Position numbers and translations under genes: made by a program | Shown here: piece by piece, positions 57,207 to 64,000 of the stretch | How positions within the stretch are numbered: the first letter of the stretch is position 1 | Layout: each line of letters opens with the position of its first letter | Notes under the pieces: model-generated | The model's input: only the letters and a program-made list of their open reading frames with translations | Told to the model about the DNA's origin: nothing | Database searches by the model: none | From: Rikenella sp031551865 | Lineage (GTDB): Bacteria; Bacteroidota; Bacteroidia; Bacteroidales; Rikenellaceae | DNA length: 64,000 bases | Assembly (NCBI GenBank): GCA_031551865.1 | Contig: JAVBMY010000001.1 | Coordinates: 1-64,000, forward strand | Reading direction: 5' to 3'

Positions 57207-57214
57207 CAAAGGTA
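57207..57214 (-). promoter_or_regulatory. GH31 promoter -7 box (TACCTTTG)
   Basis: Perfect TAnnTTTG on the minus strand, 40 bp before the GH31 start. Confidence 0.65.
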
Positions 57215-57349
57215 AGGTTTTTCATGCACTTATGAGTTCGGGCACTACTCCCCCTTATATGAGAGCCTCCACCTCAAGGCGCCCTGAGAACCTATAAGCC
57301 GGATCAAGAAACAGCATATTTTGGCTCCCCAACCAACCCGCGAGACATC

Positions 57350-57381
57350 AAAAAAGGCGCCCCTCCTTGAGGAGGGGCGCC
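57350..57381 (-). terminator. SusCD operon terminator
   Basis: GGCGCCCCTCC / GGAGGGGCGCC form an 11-bp GC stem with TTGA loop. On the minus strand TTTTTT follows. Confidence 0.92.
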
Positions 57382-57412
57382 CTAATCTAAGATCGGTTAA
57401 GTGAGCCTGTTA

Positions 57413-59923
57413 CTACAGGTTCCAGTCCTTAACACTTACGGTTTGGGCGTTCCATTTGGTGTCCCACCAGATACAGCCGGTAGTTTCGGCGTTTACGGTA
57501 CCGTAGTTGGGTTGTGCCAACAGCTTGTTGAAAGCTTCGTCACGGTTCGGGCCCATTTCGGTGGTGCTGGCGGCGGGGAACTGACAGCGGCGATACCACA
57601 GTTCTTCAGACGCAGTTTCATAGTTCGGGCTGTTGTAATAGGGAGTTTCCATCACCTTGCGGGTGGGGAATTCAAGAGCCACGTCTTCGGGATAAGTGTT
57701 ACCGTCACCGTAAGTTTGGGTTGTACCGTCGGGCATAGTGATCGTACCGCCGGTGAAGGTGAAGGTGTTGTTAGAGAACATGGGGAAGTCGGCGTGACGG
57801 GGGTAACCGGTCAATTTCCAGTAAGCCCACATTTCTTCGGGCTGGAGGAACATGGCCATCCATACTTGCTCCATGATCGCCTCGGTGCGAGCGGCTATGG
57901 TAGCTGAACTCCAATCGGTATAAGGCAGCGGGTTGCCGTCATATTTGGTGATGGGGTTAGCTGCGATATAGGTATCGATCATCGCCTGGGTGATGACATA
58001 GAGACGTTTGTTGGCGCCGGGTTTCAGCGTTTGAGTAACGGGGTCGAAGTAACCTACACCATCGGCGGTAATGCCGGGGATAGAGATGTACTTGTCGTTA
58101 GCCACCGAGCTGATGTAGGCGTTCTGAGCCAGAGCGTAGAGGGCTTTGATGCTGCCGTCGATACCGTTTTTGTACCAGGTTTCAGCGTCTTTACCACCGG
58201 GAGTTCCACCGAATTCGTTGGCGATAAGGGCCATGGTGAAGCAGAAGTCAGCATAGCTTATCACTTCCGCACGGATGTTGTATTGATCCCACTTGGGGTT
58301 ACCGCCTTCACCCCAGAACTCCGAGCCGCTGTAGTAGCAGAAGGTGTTCGTTTTGAAGTGGTAAGATCCGTAGATAAGGCTACCGGCCGATACGTAAACG
58401 CCCTGATAGGTAGAAGCCAGCGAGCCACCGGTATTTCCACTGGGAGTCATCGTTCCGCAGTTGGTCAGCGGAGAAGTGCTGTACGGGTTGGTGATCCGGA
58501 TGTTAGGACGTTTGTCGGTAATAGCCACGCTTGCTGCTTTAGGAATATGCATGCGGGCAATGTTAGAACCGAGCGAACGGCCGTGTTTGTGCGGGCCACC
58601 GCCCACGGTCGGGTCGTTGGAAGAGAAGTTCTCGCCAGCGCTTGGGTTCATGGTCACACCGATGAACATGTTACCTTCGGCAAATTGGTTGCCATAAGAG
58701 AAGAGGGTGTCGGGGCAGTTGTATTTCATAGCTACCCAACCTGAACCCTGGCGGCATGCGTTTTGGGCGGCACCACCGGTAACAGAAGGTTCGCACCAAG
58801 TCTGGTTGTTGTGAGTATAAGCCTGGCTGCTTGCAGAAGGAACATCCGCTCCGGCGGGGAAAGAACCGCCCGAGTAGCTACCGACGACCATACTGGATTG
58901 GTCGGAGTGGGTGTTGGGGCGAACGAGCAGGGGCAGACGGGGGTCGTTATCCTGCTTCATTGCATTAACGAAAGCGGCCGAAGCGTTGAAGATCGACGAA
59001 AGAGTGTTGGAGTCGTCCCGGCTTTCGGGCAGGTCGCGGCGTGAAGTATAGTACAGACCGTCCATGTAATCTGACATCAGGTACTGGGGATCTGAAGTTA
59101 CAGAAGTAAGCACCGTTTGGAAGAAGTTGGGGTCTTTGCGCAACACGCGGTAAGCAATTTTGATACGGAGGGCGTTGGCGGCCTTGATCCACATCTTACG
59201 GGCCTCTGCGGCATCGCGAACGCTGTAAGTAGGTCCTCCGCTGGCACCGATGCCGGGAGTGGTTACTTTCACGCCGTAGAATCCGTCGTACTGGCCGAGG
59301 GATACGTTACCGACAGGAGCGGCTTGCTTGAGCAACTCCACTTGTTTGCGGAGCGTGTCTTCGAAGATAGTGTACAGTTCCTCGTACATGTCGTACTTGG
59401 GGAGGGTGATGCCATCGCTGATGGCTTTCAGGCCTTCTTTGTAGGGCATGGCACCGTAAACGTCCACGCAACGCCAGGCGAGATAGGTCTGGATGATGGT
59501 AGAAACGGCACGGATCTCCTGATAGCGGGGACGTTCAACTTCCTGTACGATATTATCGATGTAATACACCAGGTAGTTCAGTTGACGGCCGTAGCTGTTG
59601 AAGTATGCACCCCAAAAACCATAAACAAAGTTGTTTCCGTTGGGATCGCTATCTTTTCTTTGGTACAGACCGGCGTTGTTCACGGGGCTACCCATGGAGT
59701 ACCCGGCGGTGTATTGCATAAAGCGCATCACGCCGTTAGCTATAGAAAGGGGGCGGCCACGGTCAACGTATCCGAACTCTGCCGTAGCATTGAAAAAGAT
59801 CTGTCGCGGATCTGATGCAGTAAGCGTCTCGGGATTGGTGTTGAGCTCAACCATTTTGTCCTTACATCCGGTAAGAGCAAGTATGGCCGCGAATCCCAAA
59901 AGGTATTTGCTGATTGTTTTCAT
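57413..59923 (-). CDS. SusD/RagB-family surface lipoprotein, unusually long
   Basis: An 836-residue nutrient-binding lipoprotein of the outer membrane that caps the SusC partner. Signal and lipobox FAAILALTGCKDK. SusD landmarks: NPETLTASDP, the N-terminal TPR-like helices (YGFWGAYFNSYGRQLNYLVYYIDNI, YQEIRAVSTIIQTYLAWRCVDVYGAMPYKEGLK), ALRIKIAYRVLRKDP and the late QPEEMWAYWKLTGYPRHADFP, all closer to the SusD-like_2 branch than to starch SusD. Typical length is 500-650; a middle region around residues 350-560 is extended and holds six Cys and many Gly/Ser/Asn. It lies 40 bp after SusC. The ligand is unknown. Confidence 0.93.
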   Translation of the reverse strand: MKTISKYLLGFAAILALTGCKDKMVELNTNPETLTASDPRQIFFNATAEFGYVDRGRPLSIANGVMRFMQYTAGYSMGSPVNNAGLYQRKDSDPNGNNFVYGFWGAYFNSYGRQLNYLVYYIDNIVQEVERPRYQEIRAVSTIIQTYLAWRCVDVYGAMPYKEGLKAISDGITLPKYDMYEELYTIFEDTLRKQVELLKQAAPVGNVSLGQYDGFYGVKVTTPGIGASGGPTYSVRDAAEARKMWIKAANALRIKIAYRVLRKDPNFFQTVLTSVTSDPQYLMSDYMDGLYYTSRRDLPESRDDSNTLSSIFNASAAFVNAMKQDNDPRLPLLVRPNTHSDQSSMVVGSYSGGSFPAGADVPSASSQAYTHNNQTWCEPSVTGGAAQNACRQGSGWVAMKYNCPDTLFSYGNQFAEGNMFIGVTMNPSAGENFSSNDPTVGGGPHKHGRSLGSNIARMHIPKAASVAITDKRPNIRITNPYSTSPLTNCGTMTPSGNTGGSLASTYQGVYVSAGSLIYGSYHFKTNTFCYYSGSEFWGEGGNPKWDQYNIRAEVISYADFCFTMALIANEFGGTPGGKDAETWYKNGIDGSIKALYALAQNAYISSVANDKYISIPGITADGVGYFDPVTQTLKPGANKRLYVITQAMIDTYIAANPITKYDGNPLPYTDWSSATIAARTEAIMEQVWMAMFLQPEEMWAYWKLTGYPRHADFPMFSNNTFTFTGGTITMPDGTTQTYGDGNTYPEDVALEFPTRKVMETPYYNSPNYETASEELWYRRCQFPAASTTEMGPNRDEAFNKLLAQPNYGTVNAETTGCIWWDTKWNAQTVSVKDWNL

Positions 59924-59963
59924 ATTGTAAATCTTGCTTTTTATTTAAGTTTATGTGCCGGAA

Positions 59964-62900
59964 TTAGAATCTCAAGTCAATCTTGAGGTTAAAGTTACGG
60001 GCAAAAGGCACTCCACCGTAATCGATCGGAGTAAGCGGGTTGTTGAGCGAAATAGACTCGGGGTTCGAGCCGCCCAGCATACCGTTGTAGAGGTAGCAAA
60101 GGTTACGGGCAGTAACGGCCAGACGGGCATATTGCAGACCGAGGTGTTTGATCCATTTCTGCGGGAAGTTGTAACCAAGGGTGATCTCGCGCAGTGAAAC
60201 ATATTTCACTTCTGACACGGAACGTTGCTGAAGGGCTGAAGTACCGTTGCTCATGTCGCGGTGGAAGTTGAAAGTATAGTAGGCACTGGCAGCCATCGGT
60301 TGCATGTAACCCATCTCAACAGCTTCGCGCATGGTAAGGCCTTGCAGGTCGACAACAACCTGGTTGGCGGTGTTTGATTTGCCATACCATTGCATGTTGG
60401 TGGCTCCTCCGAAGACACCGTCCATAACCACACCGTCAAATACGGTTTGGTCGAGGTAGTTCACGCGGGCTTCGCCATTGGTACGGAAATACATAGAAGC
60501 TTCGGCATTACCTGCACCGATAGCGTCACGAACGTTGGTGCTGATCATTGATCCACCGATACGGGCGTCCACCTGAACGAAGAGGTCGAAGTTTTTATAC
60601 GCGAGATTGGTCAGGAAGCTGCCTTCGAAGTCGGGCTCAACGTTGCCGAGCACGTCGTAAAGGTAACCGGTTCCCCAGATGTCTTTACCGTTGGCATCTT
60701 TATCCATCGCGCGATAGTAGTTAGAAAGTGATCCGGCGTCGGTCCAGGTAACCAAGGGGAGGAATGATTTCTGAGCGTCGGTGTTCACGGTAGTCAAAGA
60801 ACCCAGACTTTTGAGGTAGTATTTACCGTTGAGCGGGTTATTGGGGTTGTTCGGGTCGGTGTATTTAGCAGCGGCACCTTGTCCGTAAGTGCTGGTACCG
60901 GCAACGATCTGGCCAAAGGCGCCACCTTCGAAGGCGAAGATGTACGGGGCATACTTAAGGTTGTTGTTAGACAACTGGTAAGTATGGATGGCGGGGTGGA
61001 ATTCAACGATCTTACTGCGGTTGCGGAACCAGTTGAAGGTCATGTCCCAACGGAACTCACCCTGGAACGGGCGGGCGGTAAGGGCAACTTCCCAACCCTG
61101 GTTCTGGATGTTACCGGCATTGATAACCTGTGTGCTCACACCGGCTTCGTTAGCGGCACCGATGCGGAGGATCTGGTTCTTGTTGTTGGTTTTGTAGTAG
61201 GCTACGTCCAAACCGAGGATACCGTTAAGGAAACGGATGTCGGCACCGATTTCCATTGACTGGCTGATTTCGGGCTTGAGGTCGTAGTTGGGCAGAGACC
61301 CGATGCTCGGAGAGGCACGGAACTGGTATTCATTGAAGGCGTTGTAAGCCTGGCTCATAGTAATACCACCGGCACCGGCCGAGGTGTCATAGGGATTGGC
61401 ACCCGAACCTACCTGAGCGATAGAAGCGCGGAGTTTACCTGAAGAGATGATGTTGGGGTTGATGTCGAAGGTGTCGGTAAACATCCAGGCCAAGTTCGCG
61501 CCGGGATAGAATACTGAATAGTTGTTTGCGCCTTTGACGATCCATGCAGGATAAGTCAGGGTAGAAACCCAGTCATTACGGGCGTTAAGCTCAAGGTTGA
61601 TCTGGTCTTTCCACGAAAGGTTGACCGAAGCGGCAAGACCCATGGTCATCGTGTTGCGGGCATTGCGTCTCACTTCATAATCTGCAACCTGAAGCGGTTC
61701 TTTAGAGTTCGAGAAAGCGAACAGGCCGGGAACTACGAGGCCGCCACGGGTTTGTTTCGACCAATAGTTACCTCCGATATTACCGTAGAGCTCATAGATA
61801 AGACGGACGTCGAGTTCGAGGTTGTCGTCAACGAAACGGTTGTTGCTGTGAACCCAGCCACGGAAGTTGTAAGTACCGTAGGTGTTACCGTTGATTGAGT
61901 ACGAGCCGCCTTCGCGATACAGACCAGTACCGTAGTTCTTGGTCGTATTGTCAATCAGTACGGAGTTGTAGGTGATCATCGCGGCAGCGTCGAGCCAGCT
62001 AAGCGGTTGGGCGCTCAGGGTCAATGAAGCAAGCACAGACTGTTCTTTGTGGTCGGTGTTATTATCTTTCATGCGGTCGAAGATCGCATTGATAAATTTG
62101 TTAGTGTCACCCACCAAAAGTTCGTTGGTCACCGCGTCGCGATAGTTCGCTTTGTACCAGGCAAGGTCGGTGTTACGGTTGATCATCTCCATAGTATAAG
62201 AGAGGTAGTCGTTGTTACTTACCTCACCGCTGGCGCTCACGGCATTGTGCGTGTTGCTGAGCGAGTACATGAAGTTGAAGTTGACCGAGAAGATGTCGTT
62301 GAGCTTACCGTTGGTATTGAAGCTTACGTTGTGGCTATAGTAGTTGTTGGTCGGCATGGAACCGTCAACATTGCGGTAGGCGTAGCCCAAACGGAAGTTG
62401 GCTTTGTCCGAACCACCGGTCAGGTTCACGCTTACGCGGTCACTCTTAGCGGTCTGGAACACTTCGCGCCAGTTGTCTTTGTAGGCGACAAAAGGTTCGG
62501 CGGGGTTGCCGTAAGAGCCGATCTTGTACCACTGCAGCATCGGGGTACCGTCCATAGCGGGGCCGAATGACCATCCGTCATAGCTGTCATCGGTGCGGAG
62601 GGGGTTGTCGTAGGCGTTACCTTCGTAACCGTTACCGATGTAACCCTGGCCATAGGTGTTCTGTATGGGCATGGGGGGACGGTAGATGTTGGTGAACTCG
62701 TGCGAGTAGCTGACGTCAACGCCGATACCTTTGCGGGCTTTACCTTGTTTAGAGGTAAGCACGATAGCACCGTTGATACCGCGAGAACCGTACAGTGAAG
62801 TTGCAGCAGCACCCTTGAGGACGGTTACGCTTTCGTAGTCGTCCATGTTAAGGTTTTTCAGCTGGCTACCGTACATGTTGCGGCTCGATGTGATGATCGA

Positions 62901-63515
62901 ACCGTAACCACCGGTGGCTTCGTTACCCGGGTTGTTGATTTCGGCTTCGATGATCACACCGTCGATCACGTAGATCGGAGACGAAGTTTTGGTCAGTGAT
63001 TTGGCACCGCGGAGGGTGATCACGGGGTCACCGGTGACACCTGCAGAACCTGAGGTACGAACGCTCAGACCGGCCACTTTACCCTGGAGGGCGTTGGCGA
63101 TGTTGAGGGCGTTGGTACGCATAAGGTCTTCGCTCTTCACTTCGGTCACCGAGTAACCGAGTTTGCGGTTGAGCTTGGTACCACCGAGTGCCGTTACCAC
63201 AACTGCGTCGGCGTCGATGGCGTCGGGCATAAGGGTAACATTCACTGCTGTTTTACCGGCAGTGGGAATTTCTTGTTTACGCATACCGGCGTAGCTGAAC
63301 GAAAGCGTTGCGTTGCTCGGTGCGTTGTTGATGGTGTACGAACCGTCAGCGTTGGTAATAGCTGCGATTGCCGTGCCTTTTACCTGCACGGTTACACCTG
63401 CGAGTGGCTGTCCGTCATCGGCTCCTCTGACCACACCGCTCACTCGTACTTGCGCATAGGCTGTGCCTACGAACAACCCGAGTGCCAACAATGTTAACAG
63501 TCTAATTTTCTTCAT
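59964..63515 (-). CDS. SusC/RagA-family TonB-dependent transporter
   Basis: An 1183-residue outer-membrane channel driven by TonB. Signal peptide (LLTLLALGLFVGTAYAQ). CarboxypepD_reg-like domain at ~22-100 (VSGVVRGADDGQPLAGVTVQVKG..AAITNADGSYTI). Plug domain at ~105-230 with SusC marks GTKLNRKLGYSVTEVKSEDL, NIANALQGKVAGLSV and TSLYGSRGINGAIVLTSKQGK. The beta-barrel then runs to the terminal FARNFNLKIDLRF. Co-transcribed with the SusD gene. The DNA of the pair uses more A/T-ending codons than its surroundings, in line with high expression. Confidence 0.96.
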   Translation of the reverse strand: MKKIRLLTLLALGLFVGTAYAQVRVSGVVRGADDGQPLAGVTVQVKGTAIAAITNADGSYTINNAPSNATLSFSYAGMRKQEIPTAGKTAVNVTLMPDAIDADAVVVTALGGTKLNRKLGYSVTEVKSEDLMRTNALNIANALQGKVAGLSVRTSGSAGVTGDPVITLRGAKSLTKTSSPIYVIDGVIIEAEINNPGNEATGGYGSIITSSRNMYGSQLKNLNMDDYESVTVLKGAAATSLYGSRGINGAIVLTSKQGKARKGIGVDVSYSHEFTNIYRPPMPIQNTYGQGYIGNGYEGNAYDNPLRTDDSYDGWSFGPAMDGTPMLQWYKIGSYGNPAEPFVAYKDNWREVFQTAKSDRVSVNLTGGSDKANFRLGYAYRNVDGSMPTNNYYSHNVSFNTNGKLNDIFSVNFNFMYSLSNTHNAVSASGEVSNNDYLSYTMEMINRNTDLAWYKANYRDAVTNELLVGDTNKFINAIFDRMKDNNTDHKEQSVLASLTLSAQPLSWLDAAAMITYNSVLIDNTTKNYGTGLYREGGSYSINGNTYGTYNFRGWVHSNNRFVDDNLELDVRLIYELYGNIGGNYWSKQTRGGLVVPGLFAFSNSKEPLQVADYEVRRNARNTMTMGLAASVNLSWKDQINLELNARNDWVSTLTYPAWIVKGANNYSVFYPGANLAWMFTDTFDINPNIISSGKLRASIAQVGSGANPYDTSAGAGGITMSQAYNAFNEYQFRASPSIGSLPNYDLKPEISQSMEIGADIRFLNGILGLDVAYYKTNNKNQILRIGAANEAGVSTQVINAGNIQNQGWEVALTARPFQGEFRWDMTFNWFRNRSKIVEFHPAIHTYQLSNNNLKYAPYIFAFEGGAFGQIVAGTSTYGQGAAAKYTDPNNPNNPLNGKYYLKSLGSLTTVNTDAQKSFLPLVTWTDAGSLSNYYRAMDKDANGKDIWGTGYLYDVLGNVEPDFEGSFLTNLAYKNFDLFVQVDARIGGSMISTNVRDAIGAGNAEASMYFRTNGEARVNYLDQTVFDGVVMDGVFGGATNMQWYGKSNTANQVVVDLQGLTMREAVEMGYMQPMAASAYYTFNFHRDMSNGTSALQQRSVSEVKYVSLREITLGYNFPQKWIKHLGLQYARLAVTARNLCYLYNGMLGGSNPESISLNNPLTPIDYGGVPFARNFNLKIDLRF

Positions 63516-63852
63516 AGAAAAGCGTTTTAAAGTTTGTGAAATTGGTTAATTATTGGTTGTTTATTTGGTGCTATTCAATTAGGATGAGCGCCCCGGAGGG
63601 TACACCCCTAATCATTGGCAAATATAGAATAGTATATCGAGATAAAAAAATTTTATCCGGCTATTTTTTTTTGGCATTGCTTGATTTTAGTGACTTCTGG
63701 GTTACTTTGCGGATTTCTGCGTTGTATTTTTAAAATTTTTATTTAATTCTGAGGGGTCATGTTTTGCGGAGTATTCAGAAAATCCAAAGTGTAAAAGTGG
63801 CCAGATTTACAAGATCTTGTCATTCCTCACACAATGATAAAAAATATTTTTT
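63516..63852. other. SusC upstream region
   Basis: A perfect minus-strand -7 box TATATTTG at 63619-63626 implies a leader of about 95 nt for the SusCD transcript. The rest is AT-rich and shows no gene; an open frame of 65 codons here looks random. No sigma/anti-sigma or HTCS regulator lies in view. Confidence 0.65.
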
Positions 63853-64000
63853 TTAAGCTTTCCCCGGCGAATATTCTTGCGCCGGAGTGGAGATCAGCAG
63901 GCGCAAATAGTCCCATACAGCCGTTACGCTGGCTATTTCGAGCCGTTCGGCAGGCGAATGCACTCCACGCAGGGTCGGTCCGATGGAGATCATGTCCAGG
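63853..64000 (-). CDS. pepD: Aminoacyl-histidine dipeptidase, C-terminal part (partial)
   Basis: The last 48 codons of a minus-strand gene that runs off the right edge. LDMISIGPTLRGVHSPAERL and IASVTAVWDYLRLLI match the closing segment of PepD-type M20 dipeptidases (in which xDMxSxGPTLxGVHSPxE carries a late His). Stop TAA at 63853-63855. The gene splits Xaa-His dipeptides in the cytoplasm. Confidence 0.8.
   Translation of the reverse strand, partial: LDMISIGPTLRGVHSPAERLEIASVTAVWDYLRLLISTPAQEYSPGKA

Overview
The window looks like chromosome of a GC-rich Bacteroidota bacterium, most likely Alistipes or a close Rikenellaceae relative. The evidence is the 5' end of a 16S rRNA gene at the left edge, a SusC/SusD pair, FadL-like and TonB-type outer-membrane proteins, archaeal/eukaryotic-type prolyl-tRNA synthetase, and repeated -7 promoter boxes of the Bacteroidota form TAnnTTTG. 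Start sites mostly lack Shine-Dalgarno sequences. Everything is read by eye; family names rest on recognisable motifs, not on database searches.

Layout. 1-12.7 kb: 16S start, proS, a Tyr/Gly/Pro/Trp-rich secreted protein beside a FadL-like porin, aroC, the DUF177-rpmF-plsX-fabH cluster, tRNA-Arg(CCT), and two M48 peptidases flanking a DUF2846 protein. 12.77-14.25 kb: an AT-rich three-gene unit under a 20-bp palindromic operator, read as HigB-like toxin, HTH antitoxin and SecB-like chaperone. 14.26-18.97 kb: a glycogen operon (GH133 debranching enzyme, GT4 synthase, GH57 amylase). 19.2-21 kb: small membrane or secreted proteins opposite an HTH gene. 21-24.8 kb: metY, with a ~360-nt leader that encodes a methionine-rich 14-residue peptide, and lnt. 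25.2-28.6 kb: LysE-type exporter, cmk, folC. 28.8-33.2 kb: phage-derived genes (S24 repressor, DUF3164, spanin-like protein), fluC, an AT-rich two-gene module and aqpZ. 33.6-38.8 kb: initiator tRNA-Met, ROK kinase, META lipoproteins, a vWA-WG protein, RidA and a truncated AraC-type sensor. 39-48.1 kb: a second S24 repressor with its operator, then a compact packaging and capsid cluster (TerL, ClpP-like protease, capsid, portal, connector, coiled-coil protein, M23 peptidase) with no tail, integrase or replication genes. 48.5-54.6 kb: RelA-type synthetase, a pseudo-sulfatase and an N-domain-less ClpB. 55.4-64 kb: a GH31 glycosidase, SusD, SusC and the C-terminus of pepD.

Non-coding texture. At least five families of short inverted-repeat or MITE-like elements (called A-E here) are scattered between genes. 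Copies of three families lie between the capsid genes, which suggests long residence in the chromosome rather than a recently arrived prophage. Strong hairpin terminators separate most transcription units.

Most worth following: the Met-rich leader before metY, the toxin-antitoxin-chaperone unit, the tail-less capsid cluster, the AT-rich membrane module at 31.6-32.5 kb, and the sulfatase homologue that has lost its catalytic residues.
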